A stretch of 64,000 bases of DNA, from NCBI RefSeq assembly GCF_000234665.1, contig NC_018337.1, positions 186,001-250,000 on the forward strand, read 5' to 3'. Made by a program: the position numbers and the translations under genes. This DNA is from Leishmania mexicana MHOM/GT/2001/U1103. Its lineage: Eukaryota > Euglenozoa > Kinetoplastea > Trypanosomatida > Trypanosomatidae. Positions 51,398-61,387 of this stretch are shown here, piece by piece. The notes beneath the pieces are model-generated. The model did no database searches, was not told where the DNA came from, and saw only the letters and a list, made by a program, of their open reading frames with translations. Position 1 is the stretch's first letter. Each line of letters opens with the position of its first letter.

Positions 51398-52492
51398 GGT
51401 TTGGAAGGGAAAAAAAAACAGCAGCTCAACCTCCCAGCACGCTCGTGTGATGTGGCACCGCACCAGGGGGTGGGGGGGGGGTGTCAGCGCGGAAGTAAGT
51501 CGATTTATATTCGCAGAGATGAACGCGAGAGTGCGTGCGTGGGCATGTGTGAAGTCAGGTTACCGTCTTTCACTTTTGTGCGCATCACCACCACCTGGCA
51601 CGAACACATAAACACGCACACGCTGGAGGGGAGACACACTCATGCACAGGGACACGTGCATGAGTGTGTCTCCCCTCTCTCTTCTACCCCGACTCTGTAA
51701 GCCTTCCTTGGCTCTCTTTTCTTTCATTTCTTTCTATACAAGTCTCTCTCTCCCTTCCCCTTGTCATGGTGCGGCTGGCACGTCCTTCCCGCGCACCCCT
51801 TCCAGCCCGCGCACGCGCATGATGAGCGGGCATCAAACTCACAAGCAAAAAATCTGAAAGGCCGCCCTTGTGTACAGTTCTCGCAAGGGGGAGGGAGGGA
51901 AGGAGGGAGGGAGAAGAAATGCTGGGAGAGGGTCAGTCAGTGCCTCGGCGCTTTACCGCTCACCAAGTGGACAAAAACTTCACACCGTCGCTGCGTGGCT
52001 CTCACACGTCTTTGTGCTCTCCCCCTCTTCTCGTACCTCGGTGATAAAGCGCGCCACACCCAACAATGAGCTGTCGAACCGTACACCCGGGTCGTCATCT
52101 TCCTGGCACTCCCTCGCGTCCTGCGCCACGGAGAGGGCCCTCGACGCGTTCCCATTCCTCTCTCCTTGTCTCCGCCTTTCCCTTCCCTTGTGCGGCTTCT
52201 CACGCCTCTGAGTGGCCCCCTCAGGCAAATCCCGTGCATGGCAGCGCCGTGTTTTCTCAAACCCCATCCATCTCCCCCTCTCCCCCTTCGGTCCGCTGCA
52301 TGCGCAGCGCATCTCGCGAAGCGCCCATCCCTCAACGAAGCACGGCTTCCTTATGCTTTTTTCTCGCTTGTCGGTGCATTTTCTTCTCCAACGTGTCGCC
52401 TTCCCCCCCCATAGACCACCGCACGCATTGGCTCGCGCGCTGGCACAGATCTCAAGAGCTCGGTCCAGCTGCGTAATCGGCGTCCTGCGGCA
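51398..52492. other. Intergenic region between IF1 and the 1255-residue protein gene
   Basis: No gene is supported. It includes G runs near 51462-51481, a C/T-rich stretch near 51665-51765 with interruptions, a GGGAGG repeat near 51890-51915 and the pyrimidine tract used by the next gene. Confidence 0.6.
52376..52414 (+). promoter_or_regulatory. Predicted spliced-leader acceptor for the 52493 gene
   Basis: The tract TTCTTCTCCAACGTGTCGCC plus TTCCCCCCCCAT ends in AG at 52413-52414. Splicing there gives a 78-nt 5' UTR. Confidence 0.5.
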
Positions 52493-55400
52493 ATGTCGTC
52501 GCATAATAGTTTCCATGGCGCCGACGCTGGGCGTGAGCACTCGCTCCTGCTAGTATTGCAAGCCACGGTGAAGAACTCACTGTGGCACTTGGCCTTCTTC
52601 CCCGCGCTGCGGCCCAGTTCGCACATTGTGTCAGCTGTCAAAGCGCATTCCTCGACGTCGTCAGCAGCGGCGGATAACAGCGTGGTTGTCTGTGCCCTTC
52701 ACAGCCTGGCGTTGTTGGAGGCTGCGGGTTACACGGAGGCTGGCCACACGGCTCGGCGGCTGTGGCGAGCGCACACCTCTGTCTCAGCATTTTCTCCATC
52801 TCAACACCTCATGTCCACGGAGCAGTGGAGCTGGGTCGACAAGCTGCGCGTCACGGTGCTTCATCATGCAGAGGTTCTCTCCTCCACACTCGGCAGCGGA
52901 GGAGGTGTACTGGCCACTGTGCTGGCAGAGGTGCAGCAGTTGAATAAGCAGGATAAACAGATGACGGCGTGCGACACACTCTTTTCGGAGCTGACTCACG
53001 ACTACCTCGAGCACATCGCAGCCGCGACCTCGTCGGTGAGCACAATACACGCGTCTAAGCCGGCTGCTTCAACAGAATCGCAACTTGGAGTCCCGCGGCG
53101 CCGCACAACTTCGATCTTCCAGTACGAAGCTCTGCCCTCACAGGCAGCGGCGGCGGCGACATCGGAGCTGTCGGCGGCTGCGGTGCGGCAGCAACGGCAG
53201 TGGTACGAAGCACGCCTGTACGCCGCTGTTGCGTGTAGCACAAGCATCTCGGTCCCTGGACCGCTAGCAAGACTCCTTGTTGCCTACGCCCATCAAGGCG
53301 ATCATCGACTGCAAGTTGCAGCAGGCGCGAACCTCGAGTGCTACATTGGTGGAGATCATAATGGCAAAAGGACGAAGGAGGGGGGCAACGCAGCCTCAGT
53401 CACGAGCGTGGCCCCCGATACTGCGGCTGCAGCCCTTGCTCGAGTGCGCCTCAGCGGCGTGGTGGCTGGTGTCGTGGAGTATGCACTGTGCGTGGCTCGG
53501 GTGCGCACCGCCGTCGCGGTGGCCGAACTTCGTGCCTCCGCCTCCGCTGTGCACGCGTCACCGGACCAGCCTCCGCCGTGCACGGCGACGGCGTCGTGTG
53601 CCGCCGCCCATGTGCCTCAGAGTGCTGCCCTGCTACTCAGCCTCATAACGGAAGAGTGCAGCTACTATCAGCAAACAGCGCCGGCCGGTACCGGCGGCAG
53701 GGAGGTGGGGGTCACCGCAGCGGTGCTGCACGCCGTGCAAGAGCTGCTCTTCACAATTGTTCTTGGGAGCGGCACGCAGGACATGCGCAACAGGCCTGAG
53801 CCGCCAGCCCCGCCGAAGAGGCCAGGCGCAGATGGAGGCGGTGGCGCCAGCGTGACGCCAGCGGTGATGGCAATGTCAACCACCCGCGGCGTGACACTGC
53901 CGGAGGCGGATGCCATCTCGGAGGAGTTTTTCCCTGCCCTCGTGCAGCAGCTCGGTATGGAGTGGGTGTGGTCGCCGCTGCTGCGGCACTTGTCGAGCCT
54001 AAACAAGCTCCAGGTGTCCGAAGAGGCAGTCGACGCGCGAGCAGGCTCGGCGCCCGCGTCATTTCTGAGCGTGCGGTGGAGCAGCCACGTCCTCATGGAC
54101 ACCATTCTTCTGTCCCTCGCCCGAAAGACGTATCCGCAGCGTCTCCTAAACATTCTTCCCGGCAGCTACGAGCGTCTACTCAGCAGCCTAGATGTACTGC
54201 CCCGAATGCATCCGCAGGGCGACGACGGTGGCGATGCCGGCAAGGATGACGCGGCGCGCCGTGCGAGTGGTCCGTTGCTGTTCGACATGCCCGCCTACTA
54301 CGCTGAGCCGGCATCTGCGTTGGTTGCGTACTTTCAGCGCGCCGGCGTGTCTGGGTTGCGAATAGAAGAAACGGAGCGCATCCTAACGACTGCCACAAGT
54401 ATACATGCAATGGTCGTGCGACTCAGAGCACAGGCGCCCTCGAGGCATGACGTGGGCGGGCGCGAGGACGGCGCCGATGATGGAAGTGACGAAGAGCTGG
54501 ACGGCAACGGTAACAGCCGCGTTGCCTCTTTTTACCACCATAATAAAAGGAGAGCCACGACGCACGCCTACGCGCTGACACACGAGCGTGTTCAGCATCT
54601 TATCACGCGCTATCAGGGTGAGGTGCTCCTTGCCGCTGTCGTTGTGCACACCCAGTTGCGCGTGCCGAGCCATGTGCAGCAACTGATGCGCGTGCTTGCG
54701 CCGCTATTCTTGAAGATACACCTGGCATGGCGCACCCATCACGACGGCAGCAGTGCCTCCTGGCTACTTCAACCTCGCACAAACCCCAGCGTGACAGGTA
54801 GGGGACCCAGCGCCGCGCGCTTCAGCGCAGAAGCGGCGGTGCTGCTGGATGAAGTGGGGTACGAGTTTTATCCCCTCGAGTGGTTGCCCGCTGCGTTGGC
54901 CGCAAGCACCGCAACAAGCGACTCATCTGTCGAGCGCCTCGCCTTCCCCTACTCTCTGTTGGCCGCTGTAGGTCACCAGTTTCAGCTCCAACTCCGCGGC
55001 ACCCCACTGGGGAGCAGCGGAGACGTCACCCTTCGCCACCCCGCTGGTCCTCGGACGTCCGCCGTGATGCCGTCGGTAGGCGGAGCGGCTCTCATTGCCA
55101 GCTGCAGAGGTGCGGACGAGGAGGAGACGAAGACCACTGCCGCGGCGTGGCGCAGGACCGAGCGCTTTGTGGCGGGGCTCATGCAACTCTGCTACCTCGA
55201 CCCCAAAACATCCTCGACAGAGCTAGAGGGGACGCTGGCGGTGTCGTCTACCAGACGCGTCTTGACAACGAGCGGCGGAAGTGCCACGCTGAGTTCTAGT
55301 GGCGGCGGTAACTCAGCCCTTGGCGTTTGTGGCAGTGGGGCGAGCGTGATTGCAGCGGCCGATGTCGCATCACACCGTCTATGCTCCCTGCTGCTGCAGC

Positions 55401-56260
55401 CGGCGGTGATGGACGCCATGTGGGGCTCAATGGAGAACACTGCTATCGCCAAGGGAAACGGGGCGTTGCAGCGTTACGCCGAGCGGCGCGAGAAGCGGCC
55501 ACGGTCGGTGTCCGCCTCAGCAGAGACACAAGAGCACCTTCGATCGATGCAGCAGCTGCTGCAGGAGTACGGTGCCGCCTCCTTCGACACAACGGTGGAA
55601 GCCGCAGACTTTGCCCTCATGATTGCACAGGCCTTTCTGCCTCTCTCTGCCGGCACAAGTGCATTGCTTTCCTCCGCATCAGGCAAAACTGGCCCGGTCG
55701 CCTCGGCAGGGAAGAAGAGCGAGGCGCTTCTGCGTGCTGGACTGGAGTGGGGTGGCGCGGTGGTGGGACACCCTGCCACCAAGACGAGGGTGCACATGCA
55801 ACTTCAGCAGCAGCAGAAGGCAGGTGCCTCATCGTTTTCGGCGGCGCTTGCGCACGTGTACAACAGCGCCACGGTAGACACGGCGTGGCTCGCGCGGAGC
55901 GCACTGCGGTATGTCCCACAGCGCATCTGGGAGAAAATGTGCGCCCATCGAGCCGAAAGGCTTGCCCTGGTTCATCGGCACAACAAGTGGGTCTCACGCC
56001 TCCTCGGAAATTCGCCCGCCGCTTCGGAAGCGAAGCAATGCGACCTTGGCGATCCCCACCGCATCGACCCGCTTCTGGTGGAGCAGTGGACACAGTGGGA
56101 ACGTGTGTTGGAGCAGCTGGGGCTCTCGGGGCACCTTGGAGGCGATTCAGCCACGACGGCAAGCGCGATGCCTCACCTATCATCGTTCTCAGCAGAGGAT
56201 ATCACATGTGCACAGTGGCTGTGGTACTCGCCGTACTTTGCGGCAGAGATGGCGCTCTAA
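52493..56260 (+). CDS. Large conserved-looking protein, function unknown
   Basis: This 1255-residue protein begins MSSHNSFHGADAGREHSLLL and is helical and Ala/Leu/Val-rich for most of its length, broken by Ser/Gly/Pro/Thr-rich linkers (e.g. near 430-460 and 895-945). Ordered-looking segments include LLVLQATVKNSLWHLAFFPA near 19, YAAVACSTSISVPGPLARLL near 243, TILLSLARKTYPQRLLNILP near 539 and QRIWEKMCAHRAERLALVHR near 1143. A short basic segment (HHNKRRATTHAY) lies near 681. There is no signal peptide, clear membrane segment or catalytic motif. Length, absence of stops and composition make coding certain, but I cannot name a family. A helical-repeat scaffold, possibly mitochondrial RNA-related or flagellar, would fit; this is not supported by any motif. 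Confidence 0.85.
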   Translation: MSSHNSFHGADAGREHSLLLVLQATVKNSLWHLAFFPALRPSSHIVSAVKAHSSTSSAAADNSVVVCALHSLALLEAAGYTEAGHTARRLWRAHTSVSAFSPSQHLMSTEQWSWVDKLRVTVLHHAEVLSSTLGSGGGVLATVLAEVQQLNKQDKQMTACDTLFSELTHDYLEHIAAATSSVSTIHASKPAASTESQLGVPRRRTTSIFQYEALPSQAAAAATSELSAAAVRQQRQWYEARLYAAVACSTSISVPGPLARLLVAYAHQGDHRLQVAAGANLECYIGGDHNGKRTKEGGNAASVTSVAPDTAAAALARVRLSGVVAGVVEYALCVARVRTAVAVAELRASASAVHASPDQPPPCTATASCAAAHVPQSAALLLSLITEECSYYQQTAPAGTGGREVGVTAAVLHAVQELLFTIVLGSGTQDMRNRPEPPAPPKRPGADGGGGASVTPAVMAMSTTRGVTLPEADAISEEFFPALVQQLGMEWVWSPLLRHLSSLNKLQVSEEAVDARAGSAPASFLSVRWSSHVLMDTILLSLARKTYPQRLLNILPGSYERLLSSLDVLPRMHPQGDDGGDAGKDDAARRASGPLLFDMPAYYAEPASALVAYFQRAGVSGLRIEETERILTTATSIHAMVVRLRAQAPSRHDVGGREDGADDGSDEELDGNGNSRVASFYHHNKRRATTHAYALTHERVQHLITRYQGEVLLAAVVVHTQLRVPSHVQQLMRVLAPLFLKIHLAWRTHHDGSSASWLLQPRTNPSVTGRGPSAARFSAEAAVLLDEVGYEFYPLEWLPAALAASTATSDSSVERLAFPYSLLAAVGHQFQLQLRGTPLGSSGDVTLRHPAGPRTSAVMPSVGGAALIASCRGADEEETKTTAAAWRRTERFVAGLMQLCYLDPKTSSTELEGTLAVSSTRRVLTTSGGSATLSSSGGGNSALGVCGSGASVIAAADVASHRLCSLLLQPAVMDAMWGSMENTAIAKGNGALQRYAERREKRPRSVSASAETQEHLRSMQQLLQEYGAASFDTTVEAADFALMIAQAFLPLSAGTSALLSSASGKTGPVASAGKKSEALLRAGLEWGGAVVGHPATKTRVHMQLQQQQKAGASSFSAALAHVYNSATVDTAWLARSALRYVPQRIWEKMCAHRAERLALVHRHNKWVSRLLGNSPAASEAKQCDLGDPHRIDPLLVEQWTQWERVLEQLGLSGHLGGDSATTASAMPHLSSFSAEDITCAQWLWYSPYFAAEMAL

Positions 56261-57281
56261 GAGCTGCGGGTGTGGAGGCAGCCCTGGGTGGCCTACTCGG
56301 GTTACCCCTGCAGTGGCATTGTGTGGTGATGTTCTTCTTGTCCCTATGAGAGGGTGGGTCATAAGGTTCCAGGCCGCTGCCGCCGCCCCCGTCCGCCTCG
56401 CTTGTCAGCAAGGAGGCTGCTCCCTATCGTCACCGTGCACCTCGTACCTGAGAACACTGTGAAGGAGCCTAGGAGGGCGATGAAATCTGGAAGAAGGCGA
56501 TGGTGTGCCTCTCCACTGCCTCCTGCCCCGCCCCACTCACCGTGCGTGAGATGAACGCAAGCCTAACACGGCACAACAAAAAAAAAGAAGGGAGAGAAAC
56601 ATCCCTCGCCCGTGTCGGTGAATGCGCACGTCTCCAAGCGCGTGTACTCGGCGCCGCGTCGTGATGCTCCTGGCTCCCAATCGATCTCTTCGACTACTCC
56701 GTCACTTTGCACTTCTGTCTCGCCGCTCGCCAACCCCTCTCCTGCTTCTTGCTCGCTCTCTCTCTCTGAAGGCATGGACCATCTTGTGGCCATACCTCGT
56801 CTCCGTTTCCCCTTCGATGTAGGTGCCGCACTTGCCTGCGGTGCCCCGTTGCGCTCTGCACTCACTCAAGGAAAAGCAAAAAACGCGGTGGCGTCGTCCA
56901 GCCCACGTCACACTGTGCGAAGGGTGGGACATCGTCGTTGACACATATACCTATATATTGTCACTTCGGCACACATAGAAGCGTGTGAGGTAAAGGGCGG
57001 TGCGGCTCCCTTTCGCATCCCTTCTCCTCTACTGCGCCATCATAGACAAGCAAGCACGTCCGTTCTCACCGCTCGCGAACACACGGAAGGGGGTGGTGAG
57101 GAAGGGGTGCGAATCGACGCAGCAGCGCGATATCCTCGGTACCTTCGTCTAAATACAGACACACACACGCAGAAGCCTCAGCTGCCTCATCCAGTCCGCC
57201 AACCATTTCTTTCCGTGCCGTGTTCGCTTTCTCTGAGAGAAGGGTGTACATATATATTTGTTTTTCACCCACACTGTACCC
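56261..57281. other. Intergenic region upstream of the OFD1-like gene
   Basis: No gene is supported. It contains C/T-rich stretches near 56685-56780, a TATATACCTATATATTG patch near 56945-56960 and pyrimidine runs near 57205-57235 that end in CTGAGAG, a likely acceptor region for the gene at 57282. Confidence 0.55.
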
Positions 57282-59768
57282 ATGTCTTCGTCCCACACGG
57301 AGAGAGCAGTATCCCGAACGCACGGGATGCAGGGCTCCACGCCGACAAATACCGCAAGTAGCAAGCCGGGCACGCTCTCCGTGAGCGAACTCCGCACGGC
57401 GATGCAGCAGCACCTCCGCTCCACAGGGGCTCTGCGTGAGCTCAAAACGCAGCTACGCGGCATGGTGCTCACCGAGCTGCTACAGCAGCCCAAGATGGGC
57501 AGGATGCTTGTTCATGGGACATCGCAGTCGGTCCCACCGTCACTAGGAGAAGGGCAGAGGAAGCTGGATGACAGTAAGGCTTCCGCTACCGGGTCACCGG
57601 GCATTCCAGCCATCGCCGTCGTCTCGGGCCGGGCAGACCACACCTTGCAGACCTGGTCGTGCGGCTTGGCCGACGCCCTCGTCGAGAATCACCTGCGTCG
57701 CACGAGGCGCGCCATGTCGCTCTCCATATTCAGCACCGAGGCTGAAGTACCACCTTTCAGTGCGAGCGGCGCCCCAGCGGAGGAGGAGCAGTACCTCGCC
57801 CACCTCTTCCGGCAGGTAGACGCTGGTGCCTCCGCCAACCCCGAGGACGACATACTCACCCCCTCCCCGTCCCGCTCTATGAAGAGTGTGTTGCAGCGAC
57901 TTGTGGAGGACTACGTGACGCGGCAGGGCCTCGCGAGCACCGCGGAGGCGGCACGGCACCTGCACAGCTGCAGCACCCAGACGGAAGCGGCCGATAGCGC
58001 CGATAGTGCGACGAACCCTCTCAACTCACTTGAGTGCCGTCTTGCCGCCGTCGATGCCAAGTATGCGCTCACTTTTTCTCAACTCAAGCGGGCCGGTGGC
58101 TCGGGGGAGCAGCCTTTCTTTCTCCGTTCCGAGGTGGAACGTCGCCTGCAGCAGCACAAGAACGACATGCATGCGCAACTGCGAAGCGAGTACGAGCAGA
58201 AGTACAACAACTTCACTCGAGTCAAGCTGCAAGAGGCACGCGACGAGGCGGAAGGGCGGTACCGCCTCCTTGCGCAGAACAAGACAGAAGAGCTGGCCGA
58301 AATGGAGCGCAGTCTACTCGTCAAGCTGGAGCAGGAGCGGCAGCGACTGAAGATGGCGTGGGAGGACATTCACCAGCAGCGCGCAGAACTGGAGAGGCGC
58401 CAGCGCGACACCATAAAGCAGTTGGCAGACTACGACGCGGCGAAGCAGCAGAGTGACGCGGAGCTGCACTCATGGAAGGAGAAGACACGCGCGCTGCAGC
58501 TGCAGTGTGCCAAGTGGGAAGAGCTCTGCGGGACACGGCTTATGGAGCTGGACGGCGCTCGCAGTCGTGAGGAGCGGCGTCTGGCGGACATCCGTCGCCT
58601 GCAGGCTGAGCACGCCGCAGAGTTGCAGCTGAAGGAGGAGGAGATTGGCCGTCTGCGCTACCGCCTCCGTCTCGTCTCGCGCGAGAGCGACTACTCTCGC
58701 TCTGCCGCCGCCGCAGCAGAAGCAGCCTCAACGGACCGAAATGAAAAAACGGACGCCAGCACCGTACCGCAGGCACCGCCCCGCACTTCAACTTCGCCGA
58801 TCGACCCACAGCAGCTCTACGGCCTTCTCCTCCGTACGGAGGAGATGCACCGGAATGCAGCGGTGCAGCAGCAACAGCAGCAGAAACGGTGGGATGCAGC
58901 ATGGGTAGCCGCTGCTGCAGCCGCCGTATCTCCTGCACCGGCGCCGGCGCCACAGGCAGCAGCGTATCTGTTGCAATCAAATGAAGGGCAAGTCGCTCAG
59001 CGGTCACCCCACCGCTCGGAGTCTTCGGACAACCAAGTGGCAGCGGGGTCTGCCCCAGTCGCCGCGATCATGCCGGCCTCCACCTCAGCAGCTACTCCGG
59101 AAACTTCATCGCCTTCCTCGCCCAAGGTATGCTCCCCAGCGCCGGCGGGCACCGCTACAGCGGCCAAGTCTCCCCCAACCTCCACTGACAAGCCTCAGGA
59201 AAGCAGCGCCTCATCGAAGAAATCCATCAACACCAGAGCCTCCGTCGCACCGCCATCATCCTCGGTATCATCTACGCAACCAACTCCTCAGAAGCCAACA
59301 AGTGTGCCGGCCGTCGGGGCCCAGGCCACCGACTCACTTACGTCGTCCAGCACGCGTACGAGCACATCTTCATCCAGCGTACCGTCCAGCGCCTCGGCAA
59401 AGCCGGTACAGCCTAGCGTTCATAATGCAGATGAGGGTTCCAAAAACAGAAGTGCCGCCACGGCGCTCCTCAACGCCGTGGCTGAGGCGGAGCAGAGTGG
59501 CCGAGGTGAGGTGCAGTCGGAGGAAGCCAGCGCGCGTGACAGCATCGCGTGGTTGGAAGGAAATCGACGCGACCTACTGGCGGAGGATTTGAAGCGTGCC
59601 CGCAGTGATGACGGCGGCGTAGTCTCGCCCTGGAAGCACTTTGGCGGCGGATCGTCGGGGCCCCAGTTTGGCGGCGGTGCTGCCGCTGATGTGGACTTCA
59701 CTGAGTCTTTCAGCAGCGACGACGCAGCGCTCATTCACGACTCAGATGAGGATGACGCGGAGTTTTAG
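57282..59768 (+). CDS. OFD1-like LisH and coiled-coil protein (basal body/centriole candidate)
   Basis: This 828-residue protein has an N-terminal LisH-like segment (about 32-66: LSVSELRTAMQQHLRSTGAL, RELKTQLRGMVLTELLQ). That arrangement, including the LKTQLR words, is what OFD1 shows near its N-terminus. A second helical unit (about 121-152) has ADALVENHLRRTRRAMSLSI, like the second half of the LisH/TOF region of FOP/OFD1 proteins. Residues about 290-470 form a long charged coiled coil (EYEQKYNNFTRVKLQEARDE, LVKLEQERQRLKMAWEDIHQ). Residues 480-720 are Ser/Ala/Pro-rich and disordered, and the tail is acidic (SDEDDAEF). OFD1 caps centriole and basal-body ends and is needed for distal appendages and flagellum assembly. 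Trypanosomatids have basal bodies, so the role fits. The ATG at 57282 (MSSSHTERAV) is the first in frame. Another LisH coiled-coil protein is the alternative. Confidence 0.7.
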   Translation: MSSSHTERAVSRTHGMQGSTPTNTASSKPGTLSVSELRTAMQQHLRSTGALRELKTQLRGMVLTELLQQPKMGRMLVHGTSQSVPPSLGEGQRKLDDSKASATGSPGIPAIAVVSGRADHTLQTWSCGLADALVENHLRRTRRAMSLSIFSTEAEVPPFSASGAPAEEEQYLAHLFRQVDAGASANPEDDILTPSPSRSMKSVLQRLVEDYVTRQGLASTAEAARHLHSCSTQTEAADSADSATNPLNSLECRLAAVDAKYALTFSQLKRAGGSGEQPFFLRSEVERRLQQHKNDMHAQLRSEYEQKYNNFTRVKLQEARDEAEGRYRLLAQNKTEELAEMERSLLVKLEQERQRLKMAWEDIHQQRAELERRQRDTIKQLADYDAAKQQSDAELHSWKEKTRALQLQCAKWEELCGTRLMELDGARSREERRLADIRRLQAEHAAELQLKEEEIGRLRYRLRLVSRESDYSRSAAAAAEAASTDRNEKTDASTVPQAPPRTSTSPIDPQQLYGLLLRTEEMHRNAAVQQQQQQKRWDAAWVAAAAAAVSPAPAPAPQAAAYLLQSNEGQVAQRSPHRSESSDNQVAAGSAPVAAIMPASTSAATPETSSPSSPKVCSPAPAGTATAAKSPPTSTDKPQESSASSKKSINTRASVAPPSSSVSSTQPTPQKPTSVPAVGAQATDSLTSSSTRTSTSSSSVPSSASAKPVQPSVHNADEGSKNRSAATALLNAVAEAEQSGRGEVQSEEASARDSIAWLEGNRRDLLAEDLKRARSDDGGVVSPWKHFGGGSSGPQFGGGAAADVDFTESFSSDDAALIHDSDEDDAEF

Positions 59769-60030
59769 AGAAGACTCTTGCGCGCTGTTCTTGTTTTCCA
59801 AGCTGCCGCACTCAGCTGTACAAGTCCCACCGACGAGTGCAGAGCAACTGCAGACACAAGCTTGAAAAGAGGAGCAATGTCGTCCTCCATGGAGGAATGA
59901 TTGCGGGCGATTGTTGCATTATGCACTCCCACCCCCGCTCACTACGCGTTCGAGACGCGAGAATGACGAGGATCATCACTGCTGCCGTGTCTCTCATATC
60001 CGTTCTTTTATCCGTTACTCCCACAGTCCT
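59769..60030. other. Proximal 3' flank of the OFD1-like gene
   Basis: Nothing recognisable lies between the OFD1-like stop codon and the SIDER-like element. Confidence 0.5.
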
Positions 60031-60638
60031 TCCTGATGGCGTGTGGCGGGAAGTGCCTCAGTGTGTGATATCACAGGGCCCAGTGTGCCCCCGCCCTCTC
60101 TGTGTGGAGAGAAGCCAAACAGCCCTCCCTCTAGCCCTGCCAAATCCCAAGCCACCTCTGGTGGGTGACAGGGTCTTGTGTCTGCGACCTAGGGGTGGTC
60201 AGGGCAGTGCATCCGCTGCCGATGCCGGCGTTGAGGGCCTGAATGGCGCTGCGTCGGTGCGACCCGCGACAGTGAGCACACGCTTGCACCATTCCTATGA
60301 TGGGCATCGTCTCGGTGTGACTCTTGCGTATCCCACCCACGGCCCTCACACTGCCTCCTGGTGTGGGGCGCCTGAGCCACACAAAGGGATGCACCAAGAA
60401 TGGCAGCGGGCATGGTGGGGGTGCGGCTATGAGGCGACATGCGAGGTGGGTGATTGTGTGGTCTTTGAGACAGAGGCCGTGCTCTCCGATGGCTGAGCTG
60501 GTGCGTGGGTGTACTGGCGTGTATCGACGGCTGCCATCGTACCACGTGGATGAGGCCGCTGGGTGGCAGCGCGGTGTTTGACCCCGTGTTGTATGGTAGA
60601 GAAATGGCCTCACGTTGCAAAGAAAGAGAAGAAAAAAT
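60031..60638 (+). mobile_element. SIDER2-like degenerate retroposon, copy B
   Basis: About 600 bp aligned in block order with copy A at 35431-35986. It begins near TCCTGATGGCGTGTGGCGGG, shares TATCACAGGGCCCAGTG, AAGCCACCTCTGGTGG, CAGTGAGCACACG, GCCTGAGCCAC and CGATGGCTGAG, and ends in an A-rich tail (AAAGAAAGAGAAGAAAAAA at about 60619-60637). It begins about 260 bp after the OFD1-like stop codon, so it probably belongs to that gene's 3' UTR, the usual place for SIDER2 and a possible mRNA-stability element. Confidence 0.7.
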
Positions 60639-61155
60639 CTGCAGCTCCACGGAAAAGCATACATGCGCTCACAGAGAGAGAGACAGAGACGTGCGTGCGC
60701 ACACCAAGCGAAAGATTTAAGGGTGACCGTCACGGATGGGCGGATCGACATACCCAGTGACCGCCGTGGAGCAGCACCCCTCTGCTGACCGGCCCCCGTG
60801 TATGCGCCTTTACGGCCTTTCAAGTGAGCGGTCTAGTCGTTTGCTCGGCGGGCAGCGGCGCGCGACTCTTTTTCTGCGCACGTGTGGGATCCCCCTTCCC
60901 CTTAGTCCGGCTCGCATCACCTCCCTCTCCCTCTCGCCCACGGTCATTCGGTGTGGTAAAGGTCTACACTGAGCTCGACGGAATAGATCGAACAAGGAAC
61001 TAAGCACACAAGCGTGTATATATATACATACGTACATATATACGCAACATCTGCGATATCGTTGACCGCGCAGGCACCACGCCTACGTGCCCTCGCAAGA
61101 AATCAGCACGTCCCATTTCGTCCGTCCTCATTGGCATCGCTTCCTCTCTTTTCGC

Positions 61156-61201
61156 ATCGAATATATATACAGCTATACATATATATATATATATATTCGA
61201 T
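61156..61201. repeat. AT-rich inverted repeat (14-bp arms)
   Basis: Left arm ATCGAATATATATA (61156-61169) and right arm TATATATATTCGAT (61188-61201) are reverse complements around an 18-bp spacer. It could form a hairpin in RNA. It lies upstream of the predicted acceptor, so it would be in the preceding 3' region. Confidence 0.8.
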
Positions 61202-61338
61202 GGTATATCAATCCATCTTTGGTTAGGCCTGTTCGCCACTGCCTCTCTCCCGTCCCCCTCCCCTAACCTTCACTCTATACGCCTTCCTGCTGGCATCTCT
61301 CTCTCACTATCTCCCGCCTGCGCGACTGTCGGGCGCGT

Positions 61339-61374
61339 CTCTTTGCCTTTTGTTTTTCGTTCCCGGTTGTCAAG
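61339..61374 (+). promoter_or_regulatory. Predicted spliced-leader acceptor for the nitronate monooxygenase gene
   Basis: The tract TCTCTTTGCCTTTTGTTTTT plus CGTTCCCGGTTGTC ends in AAG with AG at 61373-61374. Splicing there leaves a 13-nt 5' UTR before the ATG at 61388. Confidence 0.5.
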
Positions 61375-61387
61375 TGTGATCTCGACA

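Larger units (their letters stand above)
60639..61387. other. Intergenic region upstream of the nitronate monooxygenase gene
   Basis: No gene is supported. It contains TATATACATACGTACATATA near 61017-61043, an AT-rich inverted repeat at 61156-61201, and C/T-rich stretches near 61240-61320 and 61339-61370 leading to the acceptor. Confidence 0.6.

Noticed and set aside
55327..56349. 340-residue + strand open frame in a second frame
   Set aside because: Shadow of the 1255-residue gene; no independent motif and it starts and ends without acceptor context.
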